Origin: CANNDT01 sp945876205
Lineage (GTDB): Bacteria > Acidobacteriota > Vicinamibacteria > Vicinamibacterales > UBA2999
Length of the DNA: 29,460 nucleotides
Direction of reading: 5' to 3'
Assembly: GCA_947503365.1 (NCBI GenBank)
Contig: CANNDT010000054.1
Span: 1-29,460, forward strand
Shown in pieces: positions 17,759-25,921 of this stretch. The translations under genes and the position numbers were made by a program. Numbering within the stretch: the first letter of the stretch is position 1; every line of letters begins with the position of its first letter. The notes beneath the pieces are model-generated. The model did no database searches. It saw nothing but the letters and a program-made list of their open reading frames with translations, and was not told where the DNA came from.

Positions 17759-18606
17759 CGGCGGATCCGAAATACCTGTACGAAAGCCAGTCACATTCCA
17801 AGGCGATGACCTTGCTGCGTGACGCGATCGTGGCGCGCGAAGCCTTTGCCGTCGTGATGGGCGACGTTGGCACCGGGAAGACGACATTGTGCCGGGCCCT
17901 TGCCGATGGCGGTGACCGGACGACATTCACCGCCCTCCTGTCGAATCCCTTCATTTCCGAAGACGACCTGTTGACGAGCGTCCTCCGGGACTTCGGCGTG
18001 CTTTCCGCGGGAGAGGAGCTTGGCGACAGCACGCGGCTCGGACGGCAGGAGATGCTCAGCGCGCTTCATGACTTCCTTGGAAGTCTCGCCGTGCTTGGGG
18101 CCACCGCCGTGCTCATCGCCGACGAAGCGCAGGCGCTGCCGATCGCGACGCTCGAGCAGATCCGGCTGCTGTGCAACCTGGTCCCCGAAAAGGAGACCGT
18201 GCTGCAGGTCGTGCTCGTCGGCCAGCTCGATCTGGTGTCGGTGCTTCGCATGCCGGAGCTGCGCCTGCTCGACCAGCGATTCTCCATCCGCTACCAACTC
18301 ACTCCGCTGACCGAGGACGAGACGTCGGCCTACATCGCGCATCGTCTGGCGGTCGCGGGCAGCACCGGCGCGGTGACGTTCACGCCCTCGGCGCTGCAGG
18401 CCGTGCACGAGTATTCGGGCGGCATCCCGCGGCTGATTAATCTCCTGTCTCATCGCGCGCTGCTGAGCGGCTATGCCGCGCAGTCGGCGCGGATCGACGG
18501 CGATCTCGTGCGGTCGGCGGCCGAAGGGCTCGAGTTGAAAAAGGGTGCGGCGGACGCCCCGACTCCGGGCCACCAGACGTGGTTCGGTCGGTGGAGAAAG
18601 GGATAA
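17713..18606 (+). CDS. ExeA/XrtA-locus type AAA ATPase
   Basis: Encodes 297 residues from the ATG at 17713. The frame is open further upstream, but similarity begins with MYENFYHFAEKPFRLTADP, the typical start of ExeA/GspA-type ATPases and of the ATPases found in PEP-CTERM exosortase loci. Walker A is GDVGTGKTT (about 50-58) and Walker B is AVLIADEAQ (about 133-141). Towards the end is GGIPRLINLLSHRALL, the sensor-2 region. It has no membrane segment or peptidoglycan-binding domain. It starts inside the upstream membrane-protein gene. A role in powering export or assembly of surface polymer or protein is inferred from position. Confidence 0.88.
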   Translation: MYENFYHFAEKPFRLTADPKYLYESQSHSKAMTLLRDAIVAREAFAVVMGDVGTGKTTLCRALADGGDRTTFTALLSNPFISEDDLLTSVLRDFGVLSAGEELGDSTRLGRQEMLSALHDFLGSLAVLGATAVLIADEAQALPIATLEQIRLLCNLVPEKETVLQVVLVGQLDLVSVLRMPELRLLDQRFSIRYQLTPLTEDETSAYIAHRLAVAGSTGAVTFTPSALQAVHEYSGGIPRLINLLSHRALLSGYAAQSARIDGDLVRSAAEGLELKKGAADAPTPGHQTWFGRWRKG

Positions 18607-18609
18607 GGA

Positions 18610-19440
18610 TTACTCGAACTCCAGCGTCGACACGTACGCAAAGTTCGCGATTGCGTGCTCCCAAGGGGCTTCCGGCCGTTCGTCGGCGACGAAATAGTAC
18701 TGAATCCCCGCGCGCCCGGCCGCTGAAAGGAGCGCTGAAAAATCAACGCTGCCTTCGCCCAGCCCCACCGCGTCCTGGGACGGCGTGACCAGGTCCGTGA
18801 GGTGGAGGCTGACAAACCTGCCGGGATATTGGGAGAGGTCGGCGAGGGGCTGTCGCCCCGTCCTGGTCATCGCCGAGAGATTCATCTGGAATTTCACCAG
18901 CGTCGGATCCGTATGGCTCGCCAGATACTCGAACGGCACGACCCCGTTGAGTGGCCGGAAATCGCTGACGTGCTGATGGACGACGAGCTGCAGGCCCGCC
19001 CATTGACTGATTTTCCCAGCGGAGTTCAGCAACTCGGCGACCTTCGCGTAGCCGCCAAGCGTGGCTCGCTGCGCCGCGGGCACCTCTTCGCACACCACGT
19101 GGCGATTCCCGAGAATTCGACAGGTGTTCAGCACCGTCCTCCAATTCGAGAACACATCCGCCATCGGCACTTGACGGGAGGGGGCGGTGAGCGAAAGCCG
19201 GTCCATCGACCGCCGGACCTGGAGCGGATCGAAGGTGAGCCCCGACGGCGTCCAGAACTCGACCTCGCGATAGCCGATCGTCGCGATTCGCTGGAGGGTC
19301 GCGGTCAGGTCCGAGCCGGCGCCGAGGGGGACACTTCGCATCTGGAGTCCCACTCGCGACAGCCGCGCGGCGGCGAGGCGGCCGACCGCCAGTCCGGCGA
19401 ATCCGGTGCCGAGACTCCCCAAAAATAGGCGTCGGTCCAT
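18610..19440 (-). CDS. Secreted sugar phosphate isomerase/epimerase-like protein
   Basis: Encodes 276 residues from the ATG at 19440. In-frame ATGs at 19458, 19473 and 19485 also exist, but the signal peptide begins here: DRRLFLGSLGTGFAGLAVG is a twin-arginine type leader. The body is a xylose isomerase-like TIM barrel: LSRVGLQMRSV near the start, a YREVEFW strand, VHQHVSDF, LVKFQMNL and FVSLHLTDL with His and acidic residues at strand ends, where the metal would sit. The substrate is unknown. It is convergent with the ATPase gene (3-base gap). Confidence 0.85.
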   Translation of the reverse strand: MDRRLFLGSLGTGFAGLAVGRLAAARLSRVGLQMRSVPLGAGSDLTATLQRIATIGYREVEFWTPSGLTFDPLQVRRSMDRLSLTAPSRQVPMADVFSNWRTVLNTCRILGNRHVVCEEVPAAQRATLGGYAKVAELLNSAGKISQWAGLQLVVHQHVSDFRPLNGVVPFEYLASHTDPTLVKFQMNLSAMTRTGRQPLADLSQYPGRFVSLHLTDLVTPSQDAVGLGEGSVDFSALLSAAGRAGIQYYFVADERPEAPWEHAIANFAYVSTLEFE

Positions 19441-19669
19441 TGGTCTGGTACGGTACATTTTTGAGGAATCCATCACCATGTGCACGGTCTTTCCCGCGGA
19501 CCCTGGGCGCCCATCTGCTGCGTCCCGCCGGGGGGCGCTGAGACGGCCCAGACCGCTGTGTCACAGGGTGCACTAAAGTGTAACTTCAAGAAAGACGATA
19601 AGATAGCGTGAGTGGCTGAACAGCGGCCCGGACGGGACGCTGTCAAACGCGGACGACATCAGCTATCCC

Positions 19670-19984
19670 GTGCAGATCCCGGTCAACACCACCGGAAAGC
19701 TTCTCGTCACCGTGACTGTGAACCTGATCCCGCAACCCTCGGGGCTTTCCGTCAGCGTCTATTCGGCGAGCAATGGCGACCAGGGCACCGCGGTCACCCT
19801 GACGACCGCGTCGGCCGGCGCCGTTCCTTTCTCCTTCACGGTGCCGCATGGCCCGAGCGCGATCAAGATTACGCATACACAAGGCAGCATCGTCGTGACG
19901 CGGACGGTGACCGTGCAGGTGGCCGCCGGCACGCAGGTGGCCCAGACGATCTCCATGTCGACGAGCGCGACCGTCTCGATGTGA
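19670..19984 (+). CDS. Beta-rich fragment or small protein without clear start
   Basis: Encodes 104 residues if the GTG at 19670 is used. The same frame is open back to a TAG at 19604-19606 and appears coding there too (EWLNSGPDGTLSNADDIS), but contains no start codon. The product is rich in Val, Thr and Ser in alternating patterns, such as KLLVTVTVNL, and looks like a beta-sandwich repeat domain. It has no signal peptide. It may be the 3' remnant of a larger surface-protein gene. Its stop overlaps the GTG of the oxygenase (ATGTGA). Confidence 0.4.
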   Translation: MQIPVNTTGKLLVTVTVNLIPQPSGLSVSVYSASNGDQGTAVTLTTASAGAVPFSFTVPHGPSAIKITHTQGSIVVTRTVTVQVAAGTQVAQTISMSTSATVSM

Positions 19985-20526
19985 TCTACACGGCGCCGGA
20001 ATTTCTCGACGCCGAGACGTGTCGACGGATCCGGGCCGCGATGGACGACGGTGCATCGGAGCCCGCGGAAGTCCTGGGCCAATCCATGACTCTCGAGAGC
20101 GACGCGCGACGGGCGTCGAGCGTCGACGTTGACGACGACACCCTGACCCTCGTCGAGGCCGCGCTCGACCGCGAGCGCGACGCCATCGCCGCCTTCTTCG
20201 GCGTGTCGCTCGCCGGCCGTGAGGGCGCCGGCTTCATCAGATATGCGCCTGGCGGTTTCTATCGCCCGCATCGCGACGCGGGGGAACTTCCGTCCTGGCC
20301 GGCGGCGGCGCGCCGCCGGATCTCGGTGGTGGTGTTTCTCAATACCTGCCGCGAGTTGCCCGGTCCTCGGGAGTTCAGCGGTGGTGTGCTGAGGCTGCTG
20401 GAGGAGACGCCGGTCGACGTGGTCCCGCGGCAGGGGCAGCTGGTCGCGTTTCGAGCGGACGCGCTGCACGAAGTGAACCCCGTGCTCGCCGGCACCCGCG
20501 ACGTCATCGTCGACTGGTTTTACTGA
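19981..20526 (+). CDS. 2-oxoglutarate/Fe(II)-dependent oxygenase (prolyl hydroxylase type)
   Basis: Encodes 181 residues from a GTG that overlaps the stop of the upstream ORF (ATGTGA). The double-stranded beta-helix carries the iron triad His97 and Asp99 (FYRPHRDAG) and His163 (DALHEV), with Arg173 (GTRDVIVDWF) for 2-oxoglutarate. GGFYRPHRD and the C-terminal pattern fit the prolyl-4-hydroxylase-like family, which hydroxylates side chains of proteins or small molecules. The target is unknown. The protein has no export signal. Confidence 0.88.
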   Translation: MIYTAPEFLDAETCRRIRAAMDDGASEPAEVLGQSMTLESDARRASSVDVDDDTLTLVEAALDRERDAIAAFFGVSLAGREGAGFIRYAPGGFYRPHRDAGELPSWPAAARRRISVVVFLNTCRELPGPREFSGGVLRLLEETPVDVVPRQGQLVAFRADALHEVNPVLAGTRDVIVDWFY

Positions 20527-20601
20527 GTCGTCTTAATGACGCTCGAAGCGTCTCGCTGCACAGCCTGTCGTAGTGCAGAATTCAAAACGTGATTACAAGC
20601 C

Positions 20602-21813
20602 TTGAACGCGCGGATCGCGTTGTGTACCGTGCCGGATGTGGGGCGCGAACCGCGGCTGCTGCTCGTCGATGACGAACGTCCGGTTCGTGAAATTCTGGCG
20701 CGCTACGCGCGCGCCTGCGGATTTGAAGTGGCCATCTGCGGCGACGGCCGTGAGGCGCTCGCGTTCCTCGAACACGATTCCGCCGACGTCGCGCTCGTCG
20801 ACCTTCGCATGCCCAATCTCGACGGGTTGCAGGTGCTGCGTACGATCCGGAAAAAGGATCCGGACTGCCAGGTCGTGCTGATGAGCGGCGCTGGCACCAT
20901 CGGCGACGCCGTCGAGGCGCTCAAGCTGGGCGCGCGCGACTACTTCCAGAAACCATTCCAGCTCGCCGTGTTGCGCGCGCTGCTCGAGCAGGTCAAGCGC
21001 GACGTCGAGCAACGCACGAACGTCCTGGCGATCGAGGGCCACCTGGCGTCGGAGCTGGATTTCTGCGGCATGATTGGTCGCAGCGCCGTCATGCAGGAGC
21101 TGTTCAGCCTGGTGCGCCGGCTCGCGCCGCACGTCAAGACGGCGCTCGTCACCGGCGACAGCGGATCGGGCAAGGAGCTCGTGGCACACGCGCTCCATCG
21201 GCTCGGGCCGCGTGCGTCGAGCCCACTCGTCACGATCGACTGCCAAGGGCTCGCGGAGGCGCAGGCCGAGAGCGATCTGTTTGGCCACGTGCATGGGGCT
21301 TTTCCTGGCGCAACCAAAGACCGCGGGGGCGCCTTTGAAAAAGCCGACGGTGGCGTGCTCTTTCTCGACGAGATTGGCGAGCTGCCCGTCGCGGTGCAGG
21401 GGCGGCTGCTGCGGGCGCTGGAAGACGGGCAGATGACCCGCGTCGGATCGCTGGAGCCCACGCATTTCGACGTGGTGGTCATCGCCGCGACCAAGCGCGA
21501 CCTTCGAACCGAGATGATGGCCGGACGATTCCGTCCTGAGCTGTACTATCGATTCAGCACGGCGATGATTCACGTGCCGCCGCTTACCTTACGCAAGGAA
21601 GACATCCCGTACCTGACAGCTGTGTTTGTCGCTGATGCTGCGGAACGGCTGAAGAAGCCAATCGTCGGATTGACCCAGCCTGCTGAAGCGTTGCTTCAGA
21701 AGCGCGACTGGAAGGGCAACGTTCGCGAGTTGCGCAACATCATCGAGCGCGCGTGCATTCTCTCTGACGGCGAGCTCATCACCGAACGCCATCTCGTGCA
21801 GGCGCTCGAGTAA
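20602..21813 (+). CDS. NtrC-like response regulator with AAA+ domain but no DNA-binding domain
   Basis: Encodes 403 residues as drawn from a TTG. GTGs at 20629 and 20638 are equally possible, since conserved sequence starts at PRLLLVDDE. The receiver domain has phosphoacceptor Asp67 (LVDLRMP) and Lys117. The sigma54-interaction AAA+ domain has Walker A GDSGSGKE (185-192) and Walker B GVLFLDEI (251-258). The loop motif is GAFPGA (232-237) instead of GAFTGA. The chain ends at ERHLVQALE without the usual Fis-type helix-turn-helix. It may therefore act from solution, or no longer activate sigma54 at all. Confidence 0.9.
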   Translation: MNARIALCTVPDVGREPRLLLVDDERPVREILARYARACGFEVAICGDGREALAFLEHDSADVALVDLRMPNLDGLQVLRTIRKKDPDCQVVLMSGAGTIGDAVEALKLGARDYFQKPFQLAVLRALLEQVKRDVEQRTNVLAIEGHLASELDFCGMIGRSAVMQELFSLVRRLAPHVKTALVTGDSGSGKELVAHALHRLGPRASSPLVTIDCQGLAEAQAESDLFGHVHGAFPGATKDRGGAFEKADGGVLFLDEIGELPVAVQGRLLRALEDGQMTRVGSLEPTHFDVVVIAATKRDLRTEMMAGRFRPELYYRFSTAMIHVPPLTLRKEDIPYLTAVFVADAAERLKKPIVGLTQPAEALLQKRDWKGNVRELRNIIERACILSDGELITERHLVQALE

Positions 21814-21828
21814 GACGGCCGCGGCCCA

Positions 21829-22698
21829 TCAGCCCTTCGAGTGCCGCGCCATTTCGAGCAGGCCGGGCGCCTTCAAGTCGATGTAGGCCAGAGCGGCGCT
21901 GTCGATGCCCACGCGCGCGAAGTGCGGGTCGGCCAAAGGGTCGAAGTCGTCCAGCTCACAGTCCACGCCGTAGCGGTGCGCAAGGCGGTTGGCGGCATAG
22001 GCCACCGCGGCGGCTTGCGGACGCTCTTGCGCGGCGTCCGGCTCGTGATGCCAGAGGACCGGATCCATGAGGCGTGCCGGGAGCCCCCACTGCCGCAGCA
22101 GGTAGGCTCCCACGCGCGAATGCTGTTCCGTCAGCACCTCCGCGAGCTCGTCGTCACCAGGAGGGGCCACGCCGTAGCGGTGCGCCTCGCCTGCCAGCTT
22201 GATGAGCAGGAGCTTGCCGACGTCATGCAGGAGGCCGTAGAGAAACGCTTCCGCGGCTGTTTCGCCGGCTCCTTCGGCGACAAACGACGCGAGGTACGCG
22301 GTGCCGATGCAATGGGCTATGCATTGGCGTCCCTGATGGCCGTACAAGTGCGTGTCTGCGGCGAGCGAAGCCATGCACGTCGAGGTCATCACGTTCCGGA
22401 CCAGGCCTGTGCCCACTCGTACGACTGCCTGGTTGATCGAGGTGATCTCGTACGCCGAGGCGCAGAACGCAGAGTTGGCGAGCTGCACCACGCGGACGGC
22501 AAGGACGGGGTCTTTCGAGACCAGCGAGATAATCCGTGCCGTGGACACGTCCGGATCCATCGCCAGGAGGAATATCTCCTGCGCATTCGCCGGGAGCATG
22601 GGCACGGCCGTGTCAGCGGATTGCTGCCATGACCCCGACCGAATCCAGTCCGACCACTCCAGATCAACCGCCGTCGCGACGCGTGAGAGGGGCACCAT
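21829..22698 (-). CDS. HDOD domain signalling protein
   Basis: Encodes 289 residues. The HDOD domain covers most of the chain: LPANAQEIFLLAMDPDVS, the SKDPVLAVRVVQLANSAF signature, INQAVVRVG, and FLYGLLHDVGKLLL, with HHEPDAA later. The HD motif is partly kept (LLHDVGK), but the domain is generally regarded as non-catalytic and regulatory. No receiver, EAL or GGDEF domain is attached. It lies about 80 bases downstream of the TolB propeller gene and ends 15 bases from the convergent NtrC-like gene. Confidence 0.9.
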   Translation of the reverse strand: MVPLSRVATAVDLEWSDWIRSGSWQQSADTAVPMLPANAQEIFLLAMDPDVSTARIISLVSKDPVLAVRVVQLANSAFCASAYEITSINQAVVRVGTGLVRNVMTSTCMASLAADTHLYGHQGRQCIAHCIGTAYLASFVAEGAGETAAEAFLYGLLHDVGKLLLIKLAGEAHRYGVAPPGDDELAEVLTEQHSRVGAYLLRQWGLPARLMDPVLWHHEPDAAQERPQAAAVAYAANRLAHRYGVDCELDDFDPLADPHFARVGIDSAALAYIDLKAPGLLEMARHSKG

Positions 22699-22766
22699 GT
22701 TGTGCTAATCGGCAGGTGTCCTGCCGTCTTGAGCCACGCGCGGGCCGAGCCCATGCGCTACTGTAG

Positions 22767-22788
22767 CGCGCACCCTTCAGGGTGCGCG
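22767..22788. terminator. Perfect hairpin over a stop codon
   Basis: CGCGCACCC (22767-22775) pairs with GGGTGCGCG (22780-22788) around the loop TTCA. The TGA of the minus-strand TolB propeller gene lies across the loop. It resembles in layout the other GC palindromes here. It may be a terminator before the HDOD gene or a REP-type element. Confidence 0.55.
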
Positions 22789-24501
22789 ATCGCCTGTCCA
22801 GTTGACGATGACGCCCCCGGTTGCCGGACGGCTGCGGGCAACAGGGAGAATCATGACGACGCGATCGCTGCGGTGGGCGACGGAGTAGTCACGCACCTCA
22901 GCGACGTCGACCGCCTCCTGCGGTGCAGTGAATTGCAGCGGCACCGCATCCGGGGTGCCCGCGAGGTCAGTCCGCATCAGGCGACCGTCCCTCAGGAAGA
23001 AGAGCGCGCGTCCATCCGGTGCCCATTCGGGCCGGAATCCCCCGGCGCGCGTGACCCGCGCGCGCGGTGCCCCAGTGGCGCCGGGTTGCCGCTCCACATA
23101 GATGTCGCGCTGGCCCCCTTCATCCGAGACGTATGCGAGCAGCCGCCCATCAGGTGACCAGCGAGCACCCGAGTCGCTGAAACCGGTGTGGATGAGAGCG
23201 GCGGGCGTGCCGCCGGTGTCGCCGACCGACCAGATGTCGAGGTCGCCGGCGCGGCCGGGCGCGTGGAACAGAATCATCGGTCCGCGCCAGTCAGTTGGCG
23301 TTTCGTCGAGGTCGGATCGGACCACCAGGGCCTCTTTCGTCCCTGATTCAGCGATCCCGCGTGCGAAGAGATTGGGCTGCCCACCTTGCAGCGATCGGTA
23401 CACCACACGGTCGCCACGAGGCGACCACACCGGATCGCTGTCCGCGGCAAGCGCCGTGCTCAGGCGCCGGGGGGCGAACCCGACCTCGGTCAGCGGCAGG
23501 ACGAACACGTCGAGCGTCCGGAGTAGGGGATCGAGGATGGTGAGCGCCGCCTCGGTGTCGTTCGGAGAGAGACGCACCTGCCAGTAGTCTGCCGGCTCGC
23601 CAACGCGCGTCACCTCGCCGCCCCGCGTCCCCGACCATGCCAGCTGGCGCATGCGCGGCGCGGCCGCGCCCCACGCGAGAAGGCGGCGTGACGCAGCAAA
23701 GAAGCCATGACCGGCAGGCGAGACGCCCACGTTGAACGCGAGCGGCGTCGCGCGGCCCGTTAATGTTCCCGTCGTCGAATCGAGGACCTGCCTGACCAGC
23801 GCGTTGTCGCGAACGAAGACCAGGTGCCCATCCACGAGCTGCGCATGGCTTGACGAGGTCGTGAGGTCGCGTTCCATGCCGCCGCTCACGAGGCGAACGA
23901 CGTATCGCCCGGAGTCGAGCGTCGCGGTGTAGAGAAATCCAAGGCTATCCGCTACTGCTGGGAACGCGTGCATCTGGTCGCCGGGCTTCATGACGCTGGC
24001 GTTGGTTACCGCGCCGTTCTGGAGGCGGCGAATGGGTCCGGTGCCGGTCGCGAAGAGCATCGATCCATCGGGCAGCCACGCGGCGCCTGCGGCCCCTGGC
24101 GCATCGATGAGATCGCGGACGACACCGTCGGCCCGCGACAACTGTTTGAGCCTTCCGCCAGCGAAGAACGACACGACGCGTCCGTTGGCTTTCCATGCGG
24201 GCAGTGACGCGCCCACCGTGTCCTTCAGCGCGTCGGCGGCCTCGGTATCGAACCCGCGGCGCCAGAGCTGCGTCACGCCGTTCACGGTGGCGACAAACAC
24301 CATGTCGCGACCATCGGGCGACATCGCGGCGTCGAGCACCTCGTCGCCCACGCCGAGCTCTGCGCCAGGCGGTGCCGTCAGCGACAGTCTTACAGCCGGT
24401 GGCGGGGGCGGAGGCGTCTCCCGGAAATGCCGGAGCAAGGGCAGAACAGCCAGGGCGAGGGCGGCCGCGCAGATGACCGCTACGGCGCGCCAGATCATCA
24501 T
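22777..24501 (-). CDS. Membrane-anchored TolB-type beta-propeller (kinase-receptor ectodomain without kinase)
   Basis: Encodes 574 residues. Residues about 4-23 are one membrane helix, followed by a Pro run and then a WD40-like (PD40/TolB) propeller with repeats such as DAAMSPDGRDMVFVAT, DPVWSPRGDRVVYRS, GARWSPDGRLLAYVS and PEWAPDGRALFFL. The sequence after the helix (VRLSLTAPPGAE) follows the pattern of the extracellular part of acidobacterial Ser/Thr-kinase receptors, but no kinase domain precedes it. The protein should bind something in the periplasm; the ligand is unknown. The ATG overlaps the stop of the methyltransferase gene (ATGA), so translation is coupled. Confidence 0.85.
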   Translation of the reverse strand: MMIWRAVAVICAAALALAVLPLLRHFRETPPPPPPAVRLSLTAPPGAELGVGDEVLDAAMSPDGRDMVFVATVNGVTQLWRRGFDTEAADALKDTVGASLPAWKANGRVVSFFAGGRLKQLSRADGVVRDLIDAPGAAGAAWLPDGSMLFATGTGPIRRLQNGAVTNASVMKPGDQMHAFPAVADSLGFLYTATLDSGRYVVRLVSGGMERDLTTSSSHAQLVDGHLVFVRDNALVRQVLDSTTGTLTGRATPLAFNVGVSPAGHGFFAASRRLLAWGAAAPRMRQLAWSGTRGGEVTRVGEPADYWQVRLSPNDTEAALTILDPLLRTLDVFVLPLTEVGFAPRRLSTALAADSDPVWSPRGDRVVYRSLQGGQPNLFARGIAESGTKEALVVRSDLDETPTDWRGPMILFHAPGRAGDLDIWSVGDTGGTPAALIHTGFSDSGARWSPDGRLLAYVSDEGGQRDIYVERQPGATGAPRARVTRAGGFRPEWAPDGRALFFLRDGRLMRTDLAGTPDAVPLQFTAPQEAVDVAEVRDYSVAHRSDRVVMILPVARSRPATGGVIVNWTGDRAP

Positions 24502-25868
24502 GTCCGCCGAAGCCCCGGCGAAGGCGGGGTTCCCGCTCGGCCCTTGGCCTTGGGCCGCTCGACGACGGCGACGGTTTCGACGTGCGCGGTATGGGGAAAC
24601 ATGTCAACCGGCTGGAGCGATCGGATCACATATCCCTCGGCGACGATCAGCGCGAGGTCACGCGCGAGCGCTTCGGGATTGCACGAGATGTAAATCGCGC
24701 GCGCAGGCCGCAGCGCGCCAAACACCTGTTGCAGCACGAGCGCCTCGCAGCCTTCGCGAGGAGGATCCAGGATCACGACATCGTTCGATGCAGCGCGCTC
24801 TGTGCTTGATGCGGCGCGGACCTTTACGGTCCGCGACAGGAAATCACCCACCCGCTTCGCGATGAACCGGCACCGGCTTTCCGGAATCCTGTTCAATCGC
24901 TGGCTCGCCTCACCGTCTTCGACCGCGAGATGATTGTCTTCCACCGCGGTGACGTCGTGACCCGCGCGCGCCAGCGGCAACGCAAACAGGCCGCAACCGG
25001 CATACAGGTCCAGCACCCGCGCGCCTTCCGGCACCTCGGCGCGGACCAGCCGCACGAGGATCTCGGCCGCATGCACGTTGGTTTGAAAGAAGGCGGTCGG
25101 CGAGAGGAGAAACGACGTCCCATCGACCTTCTCGCGCATCCGCTCCGGGCCGGTGATGCGCCGCGTCTCGCGGCCGAAGATGTTCGCATCGCGGCCCGCG
25201 TGCTTGTTCACGTGCACGGAGGTCGACAGCGCCTGGCGCGAGATCGCCTTCCGGCTGGCCTCGCGCACCCGGCGGTCCGCCTCTTTGGCGACGACGAGCG
25301 TCGTCATCATCTCCTCGGTGCCCGCACCGACGCGCACCGCGATGCCGCGAAGACCGCCGCGCTCCGCTTCGACGCGGGCCGCGCGAAACGCGGCATAGAA
25401 ATCAAAGGCAACCGTATTGCCGCGCGGGTCGTGCACCGGACACTGGTTCACCGGAAGCACGCGCCTCGACCCCCTCACGTAATGCCCCATCACGATGCGG
25501 CGCGGGCCTTCACGGCCCGCGGTTTCGTCCTCGAAGACGAAGTGGACCTTGTGACGGTAGCCCCACGGAGCGTCCACCGGCGTCGATGGCATCATCGGAC
25601 GGACCGCCGGCGCGGCAGGCACCGCGGCCCGCACGAGACGGTCGACGAGCGCCGTCTTGAGACGCAGTTGCTCGGGATAGGCGATCTGCTGCCAGGTACA
25701 GCCACCACATACCCCGAAGTGAGGACACGGCGGCTCGACGCGATGCGGTGAGGCGCGCAGGATCTCAACCAGCGTCGCCTGGCCCTCGATCCGCGTGAAC
25801 TCCACGCGAACCCGCTCGCCCGGGATCGTAAACGGTACCGCGACGAACTGCCGGCCGACGCGGCCCAC
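24498..25868 (-). CDS. rlmD: 23S rRNA (uracil-5)-methyltransferase, RumA/RlmD family
   Basis: Encodes 456 residues from the GTG at 25868. The iron-sulfur cysteines appear as CPHFGVCGGC, the SAM motif as VLDLYAGCGLFALPLA, DPPREGCEAL follows, and the catalytic Cys is in YISCNPEALARDL. The family makes m5U in rRNA or tRNA. The TRAM-domain sequence already begins upstream (TFDVDIESINAAGDG), back to the fkbp stop codon, but no ATG, GTG or TTG is available there. The coding region contains two copies of the same palindromic element (24808-24835 and 25494-25521) in different frames. The C-terminal tail GTPPSPGLRRT looks extraneous. Confidence 0.92.
   Translation of the reverse strand: MGRVGRQFVAVPFTIPGERVRVEFTRIEGQATLVEILRASPHRVEPPCPHFGVCGGCTWQQIAYPEQLRLKTALVDRLVRAAVPAAPAVRPMMPSTPVDAPWGYRHKVHFVFEDETAGREGPRRIVMGHYVRGSRRVLPVNQCPVHDPRGNTVAFDFYAAFRAARVEAERGGLRGIAVRVGAGTEEMMTTLVVAKEADRRVREASRKAISRQALSTSVHVNKHAGRDANIFGRETRRITGPERMREKVDGTSFLLSPTAFFQTNVHAAEILVRLVRAEVPEGARVLDLYAGCGLFALPLARAGHDVTAVEDNHLAVEDGEASQRLNRIPESRCRFIAKRVGDFLSRTVKVRAASSTERAASNDVVILDPPREGCEALVLQQVFGALRPARAIYISCNPEALARDLALIVAEGYVIRSLQPVDMFPHTAHVETVAVVERPKAKGRAGTPPSPGLRRT
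24808..24835. repeat. Intragenic palindromic element, copy C
   Basis: The stem CGCGGACC (24815-24822) and its exact complement (24828-24835) enclose the loop TTTAC. It matches copy D at 25494-25521 in 25 of 28 positions. It encodes RTVKVRAA in a stretch of the methyltransferase just before the DPPREGC motif, where related proteins appear shorter. Confidence 0.85.
25494..25521. repeat. Intragenic palindromic element, copy D
   Basis: The stem CGCGGGCC (25501-25508) and its exact complement (25514-25521) enclose the loop TTCAC. Compared with copy C, one stem pair has changed from A-T to G-C on both sides. It encodes TAGREGPRR in the methyltransferase, read in a different phase from copy C. Confidence 0.85.
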
Positions 25869-25921
25869 GCCGTCTCCGGCCGCGTTGATCGACTCGATGT
25901 CGACGTCGAAGGTGCGCGTCG

